Source: Chthoniobacter sp.
GTDB taxonomy: Bacteria; Verrucomicrobiota; Verrucomicrobiia; Chthoniobacterales; Chthoniobacteraceae
Direction: 5' to 3'
DNA length: 64,000 bases
NCBI GenBank assembly: GCA_021414005.1
Contig: JAIOPH010000004.1
Location: 1-64,000, forward strand
Both the position numbers and the translations under genes were made by a program. Of the stretch, positions 1 through 9,131 are shown piece by piece (position 1 is the first letter of the stretch; each line of letters opens with the position of its first letter). Below the pieces are notes generated by a model. It was not told the origin of the DNA and did no database searches. It saw nothing but the letters and a program-made list of their open reading frames with translations.

Positions 1-194
1 GAGTCCGCCAGCAGCCGCGCATTGGTCCCGCCTTCATAAGCCTTCGACGCCCCATACTCCGTCTTCACCGTCAGTAAAAACGCCAGCACCACGCCCGATA
101 ACAACACCAGCATCCCCAACGTCATCACTAACGCCGCTCCGCTGACAGGCCGCGTTGTTGCCTGACATTTGCAAGAAAGGTTACTCAGTTTCAT
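1..194 (-). CDS. Verru_Chthon cassette protein A, N-terminal part only
   Basis: This is the first 64 or so residues of a protein that runs off the left edge of the window. It starts at an ATG (192-194), has a short basic and cysteine-containing leader, and then a single hydrophobic segment of about 22 residues preceded by the motif SGAALVMTLGMLVLLSGVV. That pattern (small residues, 'ALVMTLGMLVLLSG') fits the large pseudopilin-like protein A of the Verru_Chthon cassette. The position last in the order B-C-D-A, directly downstream of the three other cassette genes on the same strand, is the main support. The function of protein A is unknown; a membrane-anchored large component of a type II secretion or type IV pilus-like machine is an inference. 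Confidence 0.7.
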   Translation of the reverse strand, partial: MKLSNLSCKCQATTRPVSGAALVMTLGMLVLLSGVVLAFLLTVKTEYGASKAYEGGTNARLLAD

Positions 195-288
195 ATGGAC
201 AAGACTGACTTTGTTTCACCAAGAGAGGTAGCCGCATCCGTTGGGTGGATATGAGCTCCAGAAAATCGGTTGTCGTCGTAGGAAAACA

Positions 289-1035
289 TTACGGTCGGTA
301 GGTGCGAACCCGGCCAGAAACCGCGTCGAGCATAACCGTGAAATAGTTATTGGCCGGACGGGTGGTTGTGCTCGTATCGTTGTCCGATTTAATGGTTAAA
401 AACCAACGGTCAGCATCCGGTGCAGGAGTGCCCGTTGAGCTAAGGTCCGTGCCACCGGTCGGTTTAAAGCGGATATACTGATACTCCACATTCTTTTCGG
501 TTGGGGAGATGTCCTCTTTCAAGAATACTCTGGAAGGGACAGTTGTGGTGTAGGGAAAAATGAGAGTCGAAAAAACCTTGTCCTCGCACAGGACTATGCG
601 CGCAGGGAAATCCTGCATGGTGGTTTGGGCAAAGGCGTTTTTTACCTCCTCGTCATACACCATGGTGCGGAAAGAGCGAAACCGCGCGGGGTTGGCGCTG
701 CTCACGGCCTGCGACGGGTTTTCCAGCCGCTTGTAAAACCGCACCTCGACGACCCTATTCTGGGCGACGGATGTCTGGCGGGCCAGCGCGAGTTGATCGA
801 GCAAGCTGCTCCCTGCGGTGCTAATTGCCTGGGCCTTGCCGAGCGAACTGAAGGCCGGAATGGTCAGGCTGGTGATGATGGCGATGATGATCATCACGAC
901 GAGCAACTCGACGAGGGAAAAAGCGTGTTGTTTCACGGAGCCTACTGAGGCGCAATCTTGAAGAGAACCAGATGACAATTTCTCCGCTGTGAAGAAAGTT
1001 CGTCCCCGAGAGGTATGAGGAATTAGGGTTTTCAC
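289..1035 (-). CDS. Verru_Chthon cassette protein D, type IV pilin-like (FimT/GspH-like) pseudopilin
   Basis: The 248-residue protein has a prepilin-type signal: H-A-F-S-L-V-E at residues 37-43, followed by about 20 hydrophobic residues. Phe39 would be the first residue of the mature protein and Glu43 the conserved +5 glutamate; the -1 residue is Ala rather than Gly. The C-terminal half is globular and ends in 'SGRVRTYRP', closely like the ending of the stand-alone paralogue at 47832-48503. Known family role: minor pseudopilin processed by a prepilin peptidase and assembled in the inner membrane. The leader of 37 residues is unusually long; a GTG at position 936 (residue 34) would give a four-residue leader and may be the true start. 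It lies 9 bases after gene C and 94 bases before gene A, so the four probably form one operon. Confidence 0.85.
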   Translation of the reverse strand: MKTLIPHTSRGRTFFTAEKLSSGSLQDCASVGSVKQHAFSLVELLVVMIIIAIITSLTIPAFSSLGKAQAISTAGSSLLDQLALARQTSVAQNRVVEVRFYKRLENPSQAVSSANPARFRSFRTMVYDEEVKNAFAQTTMQDFPARIVLCEDKVFSTLIFPYTTTVPSRVFLKEDISPTEKNVEYQYIRFKPTGGTDLSSTGTPAPDADRWFLTIKSDNDTSTTTRPANNYFTVMLDAVSGRVRTYRP

Positions 1036-1044
1036 AGTGTCAGG

Positions 1045-2256
1045 TTATTCGCTCCACTTGGCCTGCAAAATACTCACATCAGTGGAAAAGACGCGGTAGG
1101 TGATGTTTAGATTGACGAGCGTTTGTTCGAGCGTCTTCAAATCAAGGAGATATTGGTTCTTCTCTTGATCTGATCCTAACACGGGGTTTGCTGTCGTTGA
1201 AGGTTTCACGAAAAGTCCGGTCGTCCCCGAGGTCAGCCCGAGTTTGGTGGTGGCGGTGGCAATCGTCTGAGGACTCGCCCCGAGGGAGGTTTGGAATCGC
1301 TCAGCGGAGCGTTCGTCCATCACCACCATCGTTACCTGCACCATTGGGGGGAGTTGATTCCGACTGAGCAGCGCATACTGGTCGGAAGGTGCCGTGACAT
1401 AACCGCGGGAGTTATAAAGGTAGCTGGGTGCCAACTGCGTCAGCGCGCCGCTCGGAACGATATCGTTTTTCGACCGGTGCGGAAGGATCACGAGGGCGAC
1501 TACGTTTTCCGCGAGCACTCGAGTGTTGGCGGGTTCCGAAGTCGGAGTAGGGCGTTTCAGCGCCGTGCGGAACCAATCAAGCGCCGCGATCGACGGCGTT
1601 GGCGACGTGGCCCGGTACACTTGAAGATACTCGCTGCCTTGATTGAACTCAGTCAGGCGAAACCGCCAGCGTTCGGCCGGCAGCGGAGTTCCAGAGAGTA
1701 GAAAGGCGGGGCGTTCGGTGTAACCACGCACCGTTTTGGCAGCCAGATCCGTGGCGTATTCGATAAAATAGCCGGAGGAATTTAATAGATTGGGCAGATT
1801 CGCGCTGATGTTGGTCGCAGTGCCCGTGGTGAGTCCCTGAGGGGTTTGAAAGAAAATCCCGTGCGTGACGCTCAGCATGCCAGCATCGGGCAGCAGGGCC
1901 GTGGCACCACCCAGTTTCGTGGGACCGGAAATGAAATGCAGCTCGGATTGCCGCACGTATTTCGTCGGAGCTTTGCTCCGGTCGTTATTGGGAAATTCGT
2001 AGTCCCAGTAGGTATTCAACATCGCCTGGCTGACTCGTCGCGTCATAACCTCGAAACCCGCCCGAGCCTCGCGGAAAGTATCCACTTTGGCGCGAGTGCG
2101 CGTGTCTATGGCCGTGACCGCGTTGAGAATCGAAAGCGTCACAAGCATCAGGAGCATGAGGAGCGAAATCGACACCATCATTTCGATCAGAGTGAAGGCC
2201 CGCATAGTCTGATGGTTCCCAGTGAAGCGGGAAGGGGAGGCGGCGGAAGTTTTCAT
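1045..2256 (-). CDS. Verru_Chthon cassette protein C, GspJ-like pseudopilin
   Basis: The 403-residue protein carries a prepilin motif R-A-F-T-L-I-E around residues 19-25, followed by a hydrophobic helix rich in Leu and Met (SISLLMLLMLVTLSIL). The next segment (RAGFEVMTRRVSQAMLNTYW) is typical of the helical stalk of the cassette C family. Its size and its place between B and D match that family. The ATG at 2254-2256 overlaps the TGA of the upstream gene B (ATGA), which implies translational coupling. Expected location is the inner membrane/pseudopilus; the substrate or partner is not visible in the sequence. Confidence 0.85.
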   Translation of the reverse strand: MKTSAASPSRFTGNHQTMRAFTLIEMMVSISLLMLLMLVTLSILNAVTAIDTRTRAKVDTFREARAGFEVMTRRVSQAMLNTYWDYEFPNNDRSKAPTKYVRQSELHFISGPTKLGGATALLPDAGMLSVTHGIFFQTPQGLTTGTATNISANLPNLLNSSGYFIEYATDLAAKTVRGYTERPAFLLSGTPLPAERWRFRLTEFNQGSEYLQVYRATSPTPSIAALDWFRTALKRPTPTSEPANTRVLAENVVALVILPHRSKNDIVPSGALTQLAPSYLYNSRGYVTAPSDQYALLSRNQLPPMVQVTMVVMDERSAERFQTSLGASPQTIATATTKLGLTSGTTGLFVKPSTTANPVLGSDQEKNQYLLDLKTLEQTLVNLNITYRVFSTDVSILQAKWSE

Positions 2257-2852
2257 AGGCCGTTATTAGCAATCAGAACGTTGACCACCCGCAGAACCTC
2301 GGAGCTCTCATTTTTTCGAATGATGATATTGATGGTCGCAAAGTTCGTCGTCGGGAGCTGTTTCACCGTGGCCACATCCGGATTTGGAACCTGCGCACCC
2401 GTTCGTCCAGGCACCGCGCTTTCCTTCAGCAGCACTACAGCGGCCGTATAGACGAAATTTTTCTTTGAAACCGCGTCGGCATCCACCTCGTTGCCCTGAT
2501 CATCGAAAAAGAAGTCGGCCTTCTCTCCCCGCGCATCGGTTCCGGGATTGCGGTCCAGCTTGCAGACCGGGGTTAACTCGGAAAATTTGGCCTGCCGCGC
2601 GTCCGTCGTCACGCGTTGGACGATCTGCATTCCAATCGTTGCGTCCATCGATCCCGACATCATTCCGAGCCCCACCGGGATCATGTTGAAAAGGACCAAG
2701 AACGAAAATGAGAGCACGCCGATGGCCAGAACGACCTCAATCAAGCTAAAGCCCGAGCGCGACTTTCGCGATCCCCAGGCGTTGCGTGGGAACAGGAATG
2801 ACCGGTCGCGGCAAAAAGTGGCCTGACTAAACAGAAGAAGATTCGAATTCAT
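2253..2852 (-). CDS. Verru_Chthon cassette protein B, GspI/PilV-like pseudopilin
   Basis: From the ATG at 2850-2852 the product is 199 residues. The prepilin motif S-G-F-S-L-I-E is followed by VVLAIGVLSFSFLVLFNMIP, a classical cleavage site with Gly at -1 and Glu at +5. The stretch after the helix (GMMSGSMDATIGMQIVQRVT) is characteristic of cassette protein B. The reading frame is open upstream to a TTG at 2900, but a TATACA box at 2874-2879 would lie inside that extension, so I prefer the ATG. First gene of the B-C-D-A operon and divergent from the polysaccharide operon starting at 3090. The 3' end overlaps gene C by four bases. Confidence 0.85.
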   Translation of the reverse strand: MNSNLLLFSQATFCRDRSFLFPRNAWGSRKSRSGFSLIEVVLAIGVLSFSFLVLFNMIPVGLGMMSGSMDATIGMQIVQRVTTDARQAKFSELTPVCKLDRNPGTDARGEKADFFFDDQGNEVDADAVSKKNFVYTAAVVLLKESAVPGRTGAQVPNPDVATVKQLPTTNFATINIIIRKNESSEVLRVVNVLIANNGL

Positions 2853-2873
2853 GGCGGGCTGGGGTGAGATGGT

Positions 2874-2901
2874 TGTATATCCAAAGTAGTTTCGGAGCAA
2901 A
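2874..2901 (-). promoter_or_regulatory. Possible sigma-70-like promoter of the pseudopilin operon
   Basis: Read on the minus strand, TTTGCT (2896-2901) and TATACA (2874-2879) are separated by 16 bases and end 21 bases before the ATG of cassette gene B. The -10 box is close to consensus, but the -35 box is poor. This is a visual call in a 237-base divergent spacer that must also carry a promoter for the operon starting at 3090. Confidence 0.25.
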
Positions 2902-3089
2902 TGGTTTAATCAGGGTTTTTTTGCAAAAATGAACCGTTCCGCCGAGATTGAGGTATTCGATCTCCGCGCCGTGATCGGTGCGGCGAGCATACGCCCTGCT
3001 GGAGATCCTGCGACCCACCGATCCAACGCGGAGTCTGCGAATGCGGTTTATTTTTGTAAAACCACCGCTAGGTTCCCGCCCGCCTGATT

Positions 3090-4685
3090 ATGCTCCAAGA
3101 CAATCCCCTCTGGAATCGCTTTACCTCGCGCCTCCAAATCGCTGTCGCGATGTTCCTCGTGCTGGTGCTCACCTTCGTTCTGGCCGTTTCCATCGGCGGT
3201 GGGGATTTTATGGAGCTCAGTATCATCATTGGAGCGTGTGTCGCGGTGGCGGCGGTTCTTGCGCTCGGAGAAAAATATTGGCTCCTCATTCCTTTCGCGT
3301 TCACGTTCCAATTGGAAATCATTCCGATCGGCATCCGCTCCGTCCAACTGCCAGAACTGATCATTTGCGTGTGCGTGGTCACGTTCGTGGCCCGGTACGC
3401 CATGAAGCTGCAAAAATTCACCCTGTTCCGGTCGAGTCACACACCAGTCCTCCTTTATATCGGGTGGGCTGCGATGATCTTTTGCCTGCATCCCGTCGGA
3501 CTTTGGACGGGCGGGGCGGCGATGGGCGGCGCGCGCTATTACGTGAAACTCGTCATGGCTCTCGCTTCATTCCTGGTCATGGCCAACCAGAAAATCACTA
3601 ACCGGGACTGTCTTTGGATCATGGGCTTGGTCATCGTCGGGGCCTTTTTCTCTTCTTTCGCAAACATCTTCGACTTCTTCTATGGCCGCCAATATGGGGG
3701 CCTATCCGCCGCTTCCGTGTTCAATCCCGACGACTACTACAGTTGGCACCAGAATCTCGTCATCGTGCCGATCGTGGTGTTTCCTGTTCTTTTCGCCCGC
3801 TACCGGGCAAGCGAAATCTTCAGTTTGAAGCACCCGTGGCTCACGCCCCTCATCGTTTTAAGCGTGCTGGCCATTCTAGCGAGCGGAAAACGCATGGGCA
3901 TCATTTCGGTCCCGGTCATTGCTGTCGGTGCGGCGCTGGTGCGCAAAGAATGGGGATTCCTCACGCTTTGGGTTGGCGGTGCTTTTATGGCGATGACACT
4001 GGTTGTTATTGGCCACGGAAACTTTTTCCAATTGCCGATTACTGTGCAACGCACCCTCTCATGGTTACCGGGGCAATGGGATGCCGAGCTCGCAGTTCTC
4101 GAAGGCGGGGCGGATCCGTTTCGAACGAGGCTCAATGAACTCGCCACGGATCGTATCCAGCGCGACCCTTGGGTTGGGCTGGGCTATTCGGTGGATATGA
4201 ATCTCGTGGACCAAATTCACGATGCGGAAGGTGCATTTTCACTGGAGGCGGAGTGCCTTTCAGCCGCAGTAGGCTCACAATGGCACAATACTTGGCTCGG
4301 TACGGCCGCCGATTTCGGCATTCCTGCCGCGTTTTTACTCGCGAATGTCGTGATCTACGCAATGGTGCGTGGTGCCTGGCTTTTCAAAAGGCTGACGCCG
4401 GGCTCCGGTTTTCAGACCCTGGCTCTCTATGTCGTGCTGTGTACTTTCCGGGATGTCTCCGCCAGTTGGCACGGAGGCCAGAGCGCCGAAACTCCCTTCG
4501 GTCGTTTTTGGATGTATGGAATCCTGACCAGCCTTGTCGTGATGCTGGAAAATATGCGAAAAAAGGAGCCGGGCCTTATCGGTGAAAGAGGCCCTCTGAC
4601 ACGCGGGTTCGGCGCGCCGCTTCCGGTGAAAGCTGGCGAGTCCCGTCATCCAGTCTTGCACCGAAGCTCCTCGGGAGCTCTGTGA
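3090..4685 (+). CDS. O-antigen ligase / Wzy-like polymerase family membrane protein
   Basis: The 531-residue protein is built almost entirely of hydrophobic segments, about ten by eye. A large soluble loop lies near residues 315-410. That loop contains 'RIQRDPWVGLGYSVD' and is followed by 'SQWHNTWLGTAADFGIPAAF'. The combination of a P-x-x-G-x-G turn and an H-N-x-x-L motif just before the next membrane helix is the hallmark of the O-antigen ligase/polymerase superfamily (Wzy_C). Known family role: joining lipid-linked glycan units, either to each other or to an acceptor, on the outer face of the inner membrane. It is the first gene of a plus-strand operon that continues with a flippase and glycosyltransferase, which fits a Wzx/Wzy-type export route. 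Polymerase and ligase cannot be told apart by sequence alone. Confidence 0.8.
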   Translation: MLQDNPLWNRFTSRLQIAVAMFLVLVLTFVLAVSIGGGDFMELSIIIGACVAVAAVLALGEKYWLLIPFAFTFQLEIIPIGIRSVQLPELIICVCVVTFVARYAMKLQKFTLFRSSHTPVLLYIGWAAMIFCLHPVGLWTGGAAMGGARYYVKLVMALASFLVMANQKITNRDCLWIMGLVIVGAFFSSFANIFDFFYGRQYGGLSAASVFNPDDYYSWHQNLVIVPIVVFPVLFARYRASEIFSLKHPWLTPLIVLSVLAILASGKRMGIISVPVIAVGAALVRKEWGFLTLWVGGAFMAMTLVVIGHGNFFQLPITVQRTLSWLPGQWDAELAVLEGGADPFRTRLNELATDRIQRDPWVGLGYSVDMNLVDQIHDAEGAFSLEAECLSAAVGSQWHNTWLGTAADFGIPAAFLLANVVIYAMVRGAWLFKRLTPGSGFQTLALYVVLCTFRDVSASWHGGQSAETPFGRFWMYGILTSLVVMLENMRKKEPGLIGERGPLTRGFGAPLPVKAGESRHPVLHRSSSGAL

Positions 4686-4704
4686 GACTGAAACGGAACC
4701 CCAC

Positions 4705-5958
4705 TTGTCCTTTTTGAATCTTTGCCAGGGCCTGCGTGCCCGTTTGCAAGGTCGGCACACCGTCCGGGCACACGCTTGGCAATCATTGGCCAACTATGCG
4801 CAGCAGGGGTTCGGTCTGGTGTTCGGCGTGGTCATGGCGAGGCTGCTTTTTCCCGCCGATTTCGGGGCGTTCGGCTTTGCCGCAGCCTCGGTGTTTCTGG
4901 CACTCCTTCCGGCGACTTGGACCTTGGCTCCTACGCTCATCGCGGATGCTGGGCGTACGCCGTCGATCTATGCAAAAGCCGCGGGTTTCGGCTGGTGTGT
5001 CGTCTTCGTGCGGTTGGCGATCGTTGCCGGCGTGGTCTGCTGGTTCTACCTGCGTGGCCATCGTGAGACAGCTGCCCTTTGCTTGCTCTGCGGAGCCGGC
5101 GAGGCCTGCCGGGAATTGAACAATGTCCAGCGCGCCTTTCTTGAGGGCCAGGGCCATTTCAAGCCCAACCTGATTTCGGCGCTCCTTGGCATCGTTTTTG
5201 GATTCGGCGTCGCCGTCCCGCTCGCTTTTTGTGGCTGGGGACCTTTCGCACTGGCGCTGCCCGGCCTTTGTAGCGCGGTGCTCGACTTCTTTCTCTATCG
5301 GCATTTCTCGGGCCGAAGCGTTTTTGTGCGGCCAGTGTGGGCTTTGGGTCGCGAAACCCTCCGTCAAGGATTCTGGCTTTGGTTGATCGGCACCTCGGAA
5401 GTCGCTCTGACTCGCCTCGATAGCTGGTTTATCGGAAAATATCGTGGCAATGCCATGCTTGGCGATTACAACCGCGCTTTTGGCTATGCGCCGATCAGCC
5501 ACATGGTTCTCAATTCATTCCTCTCAAGTCCCACAATCGTTGCCCTTGGCCGCTGTCCGAGCGCGTCGGTACGCCGGCGGCTCCTGCTGCGCACGGGTGC
5601 GATCGTCTTTGCAGGCGGACTGATGAACTGGGTGGTTTTCTTTTTTTTCGCGCAACCCGTGGTTCTTTTTGTTTTCGGCCCGAAATGGTTGGCCGCAGTA
5701 CCAGTATTCCAAGCTTTTGCCAGTCTTAGCCTAGCTTACGCTACCGCCTACGTTCCCATCACTCTCCTGTTTTCCGCACGCCGGTATCGCGAACTGGCTT
5801 TGGTGCGGGCGATCTGCGTGCTGCTTTTTGCATCCGCGCTTTTCCTTTTTCCGGGCGCCTGGTCAGCGACCTCGATGGCCTGGCTAGTGCAGGCGACCTG
5901 GCTTGTGCAGGGGCTCCTCCTGCTGCCTTTCTGCCGACCACTTCTCGTGGATCGGTGA
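4705..5958 (+). CDS. Polysaccharide flippase (Wzx-like, MATE/MVF superfamily)
   Basis: The 417-residue protein has about 12 hydrophobic segments and an N-terminal signature (SLANYAQQGFGLVFGVVMAR followed by LLFPADFGAFGFA) typical of oligosaccharide flippases of the polysaccharide biosynthesis family: an amphipathic first helix, then 'A R L L x P x D F G'. Family role: moving undecaprenyl-diphosphate-linked glycan units from the inner to the outer leaflet of the inner membrane. The start is a TTG at 4705, 19 bases after the previous stop; no ATG is in frame before the first helix. It lies between the ligase/polymerase-like gene and a GT4 gene, 13 bases from the latter, so co-transcription is likely. 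Confidence 0.85.
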   Translation: MSFLNLCQGLRARLQGRHTVRAHAWQSLANYAQQGFGLVFGVVMARLLFPADFGAFGFAAASVFLALLPATWTLAPTLIADAGRTPSIYAKAAGFGWCVVFVRLAIVAGVVCWFYLRGHRETAALCLLCGAGEACRELNNVQRAFLEGQGHFKPNLISALLGIVFGFGVAVPLAFCGWGPFALALPGLCSAVLDFFLYRHFSGRSVFVRPVWALGRETLRQGFWLWLIGTSEVALTRLDSWFIGKYRGNAMLGDYNRAFGYAPISHMVLNSFLSSPTIVALGRCPSASVRRRLLLRTGAIVFAGGLMNWVVFFFFAQPVVLFVFGPKWLAAVPVFQAFASLSLAYATAYVPITLLFSARRYRELALVRAICVLLFASALFLFPGAWSATSMAWLVQATWLVQGLLLLPFCRPLLVDR

Positions 5959-5971
5959 GCCTTTCACTGCC

Positions 5972-7111
5972 ATGCATGACGTCACCGTTTCGGTCTGGAA
6001 CAAGTACTGGAGTCCTCATCTCGCCGAGGGGTTGACCAATGCCGGGTTCGGCGTGCTGGCCCTTGGTACCACCCGCCGCAAACCGCCCTGTTCGGCACAT
6101 CGCACCTGCTGGAGTTCCGGCCTGCTCACCCAAGCCAGTTTCCGCGTGCCGCTCGCACGCGACGTTTTCACCGGGTTGGCCATCGACCTCTACCAACGCT
6201 TTGCCACCCGGCACGCCCTTGAATCACGCTGCCTTTGGGGCTGGAGCAATCATCATCTGGCCGCATTTCAGAAGGCAAAATCTGCGGGGATTTCAGTGAT
6301 CCTTGAGTCTGGATCGACGCATTTCACATGGGCTCGAGATGCGCTTGCTGCCGAGTACGCAAGGCATGGAACGCGTTGGGAAACTCCGCTCATGAGGAAA
6401 GTTGCCCCGCGCATGCTCGCAGAATATGAAATCGCGGACTTCATCTGTGTGCCCAATACTTTTGTCGCCCGCACTTACGAGGAACATGGGATTCCGCGAT
6501 CCAAACTCGCCATCAATGCTTATGGTATGGACTTCGACTTCTGGTCCGGGGCGTCGGGAAAGATGACGCCCGAGCGGAGGTTCACCGTGATTTTCGCGGG
6601 CCAGTTCATGTTGCGCAAAGGAGTCGCTTACCTGATGGAAGCGTGGCAGCGGCTTGGCTTGAGAGATGCGGAACTGTGGATCGCCGGAGCCATTTTGGAC
6701 GACGCTCGATCCTACCTTTCCGATCTGCCCGAAAACGTAAAGCTTCTTGGATGCCTCAGCCCGATCGAACTGCGCGACATTTACCGATCATGCGACGTGT
6801 TTATCCTTCCTTCTCTCGAGGAGGGGATGGCCAGGGCCGCCCTTGAAGCCATGGCGGCAGGCCTTCCATTGATCGTGACACCCGAGACCGGGGTGGACGA
6901 TGTAGTCCGGCACGGCGAGGACGGGTGGGTAATCCCCTCGAAAAGCACCGATGCGATCATCGCGGCCCTCATCGAGGCCGCCGAGGATCGGACCGCGACG
7001 GAACGCCGCGGCCAATCCGCCCGCGAACGGGCCAGACCCTATACGTGGAAAGCCTATGGAGAGCGAGCGGCAATGTTTCTTCGCCGCATCGTCACTCCCA
7101 CTCCACGCTAA
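5972..7111 (+). CDS. Glycosyltransferase family 4 (GT-B fold)
   Basis: Starting at ATG 5972 the product is 379 residues. The C-terminal half shows the family pattern: 'FAGQFMLRKGVAYLMEAW' (phosphate-binding G-x-F...R-K-G), then 'VFILPSLEEGMARAALEAMA', which contains the E-x7-E sugar-nucleotide motif, and 'GLPLIVTPETGVDDVV'. Such enzymes transfer a sugar from a nucleotide donor to a growing lipid-linked glycan in the cytoplasm. An upstream TTG at 5903 would overlap the flippase gene by over 50 bases, so the ATG was chosen. The sugar and acceptor are not predictable. Genomic context: step in the same glycan exported by the flippase just upstream. Confidence 0.85.
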   Translation: MHDVTVSVWNKYWSPHLAEGLTNAGFGVLALGTTRRKPPCSAHRTCWSSGLLTQASFRVPLARDVFTGLAIDLYQRFATRHALESRCLWGWSNHHLAAFQKAKSAGISVILESGSTHFTWARDALAAEYARHGTRWETPLMRKVAPRMLAEYEIADFICVPNTFVARTYEEHGIPRSKLAINAYGMDFDFWSGASGKMTPERRFTVIFAGQFMLRKGVAYLMEAWQRLGLRDAELWIAGAILDDARSYLSDLPENVKLLGCLSPIELRDIYRSCDVFILPSLEEGMARAALEAMAAGLPLIVTPETGVDDVVRHGEDGWVIPSKSTDAIIAALIEAAEDRTATERRGQSARERARPYTWKAYGERAAMFLRRIVTPTPR

Positions 7112-7262
7112 AAACGGGACAACATCGGAGATCCCACAAGAGGATGTACAAAGCGCACCGAATGGAGATGTGCAGCCGACATCCGCACGGACTTCGGTCA
7201 CGACGACACGGAACCGGGAAATTGTGGACACACGCGTTTTCTCGGAAAACAATGCCTACCCA

Positions 7263-9131
7263 ATGCACAACCGCGACATCAAGACCCTGCTACTGAGCGG
7301 CAGTCCGGATTTTTGGGGGCAATTGGCGGCGCGCACCCGTGCATCGTCAGATTTCGATGAATTGTTCATGCTGTCGGTGCTGCGCAAGAAAGCGCATCTC
7401 CGTCACCATATAGCACCGGGAGTGGTGCATGAAAAAACCCGACTGGCCCTTGTGGGCGGTTACAGTCTTTACCCGCTCCACGATTTGCTGGAGCACCTTT
7501 GCGAAATGGAGGGGTTTCCCTGCGAAGTGTGGCGCGGGGAATTCGACAATTACATTTCCGAAATCATGGACGATGCCAGTGATCTTTATCGGTTTCAGCC
7601 GCAGATTATCCTGTTGATGCCCGCGGAGCATCGTTGCAAGTATTCCGGTGCGCTCACGGACGCGCGCGAAACACAGCAGGCCGAAGCGGGCCGCGTAGTG
7701 CAGTCGCTGCTGAAGCTTATTTGCAAGCTTCACGAAAAGACGCACGCGGAGGTGATTGTTACGAACTTCATCCTGCCAGCCCGACATGATCTGGGTGCCT
7801 ATCGCTCACGGACACTTGGCTCAGATTGGACTTTCCGCAAATGGGTCAACCTTGAGCTTGGTCTCAATGCCCCGCCCTATCTCCATATCTGCGATATGGA
7901 ATTTCTGGCGCATCGCCGTGGCGGCATTGAGGCCCGCGATGAACGTTCGTGGTATGAGAGCAAGCAGCCGTGCTCGTCTGCTCTCCTCACCGACACGGCT
8001 CGTGAGATTGTAAATCTGATTCGCAGCATGCGGCAGGCACCCAAGAAAGTACTCGTATTGGACTTGGATAATACCATTTGGGGAGGGGTGATTGCGGACG
8101 ATGGATTGGAAGGGATCGAGATCGGTGACACCTCGCCGCGTGGCGAGGCTTTCAAGGCTTTTCAAAAGGCCATCCTCTCGCTCAAGCAGCGCGGCATCCT
8201 ACTCGCCGTCTGCAGCAAGAACGACCATGAGAAGGCAGCGGAAGCTTTTGAAAAACATCCGGAGATGGTCTTGAAAATGGAGGACTTCGTTTCGTTCAAA
8301 GCCAATTGGGAACCGAAGTCCGACAATCTCCGCCAGATGGCCCATGAGTTGAATCTCGGATTGGACAGCTTCGTGTTCGTCGATGACAACCCCGCGGAAG
8401 TTGAGATCGTCCGGCAGTTTGCGCCTGGGGTCGCCACGATTTTGCTCGGGCCGGATCCGTCAGGCCATTTGACGCAACTGCAGGATTGCCGACTGTTTGA
8501 ACCGCAGAACATTACCGCCGAGGATGCCGGGCGCACCGATCAATATCGGTCGGATACGCAGCGCCAGGCGCTCTGCTCGGCGATTACGGACATGGACTCA
8601 TATCTGGAGTCGCTCGCGATGGAAGCTGTGATCAGCGAGTTCACGTCGATGGACGTGCCCCGGCTGGCGCAATTGATTAACAAAAGCAACCAATTCAACC
8701 TGACTACACGACGGCGCACCGAGGCTGACCTCCTCGCGCTCCTGCGAAACCCCGATTACGTTTGCTTTTCCATAAGGCTCAATGACCGCTTCGGAGAGCA
8801 TGGGTTGATTTCTGTTGTGATCGCCCAGGAGGAGAATGGCACCTTGAAAATCGACACGTGGTTGATGAGTTGCCGTGTGCTGAAACGGCAGGTCGAAGAC
8901 GAAGCGCTCAATGAACTCGCGCGCCTTGCACGAACAAGGAACTGCTGCCGCGTCGAGGGCATCTACGTGCCGACCGCGAAAAACGCGATGGTGCGCGATT
9001 TGTATCCAAAATTTGGATTTCTGTTAAGTCTGGAGAATGAAACGGTCAGAAAGTTCAATCTGAACTTGGACGACTTCCAGCCGCGTCCCACCAAGATTGC
9101 AATCAAACGCAGAGCCTATGAACCAAATTGA
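7263..9131 (+). CDS. FkbH-like HAD-IIIC family enzyme (glyceryl-ACP synthase type)
   Basis: From ATG 7263 the product is 622 residues, usual for FkbH proteins with an N-terminal SGNH-like region. The HAD motif VLVLDLDNTIWGGVI begins at residue 263 with Asp267 and Asp269 as the nucleophile and acid/base. It is followed by 'CSKNDHEKAAEAFEKHPEM', 'KSDNLRQMAHELNLG' and 'FVDDNPAEVEIVRQF', all FkbH hallmarks. A C-terminal GNAT-like part is suggested by 'RFGEHGLISVVIAQ'. Known members load a three-carbon unit from 1,3-bisphosphoglycerate onto an acyl carrier protein. The next gene, overlapping by 14 bases, is an acyl carrier protein, which strongly supports that role here. An in-frame extension upstream would overlap the GT4 gene; the 151-base gap instead may be leader. 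The product of the loaded unit is unknown. Confidence 0.85.
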   Translation: MHNRDIKTLLLSGSPDFWGQLAARTRASSDFDELFMLSVLRKKAHLRHHIAPGVVHEKTRLALVGGYSLYPLHDLLEHLCEMEGFPCEVWRGEFDNYISEIMDDASDLYRFQPQIILLMPAEHRCKYSGALTDARETQQAEAGRVVQSLLKLICKLHEKTHAEVIVTNFILPARHDLGAYRSRTLGSDWTFRKWVNLELGLNAPPYLHICDMEFLAHRRGGIEARDERSWYESKQPCSSALLTDTAREIVNLIRSMRQAPKKVLVLDLDNTIWGGVIADDGLEGIEIGDTSPRGEAFKAFQKAILSLKQRGILLAVCSKNDHEKAAEAFEKHPEMVLKMEDFVSFKANWEPKSDNLRQMAHELNLGLDSFVFVDDNPAEVEIVRQFAPGVATILLGPDPSGHLTQLQDCRLFEPQNITAEDAGRTDQYRSDTQRQALCSAITDMDSYLESLAMEAVISEFTSMDVPRLAQLINKSNQFNLTTRRRTEADLLALLRNPDYVCFSIRLNDRFGEHGLISVVIAQEENGTLKIDTWLMSCRVLKRQVEDEALNELARLARTRNCCRVEGIYVPTAKNAMVRDLYPKFGFLLSLENETVRKFNLNLDDFQPRPTKIAIKRRAYEPN

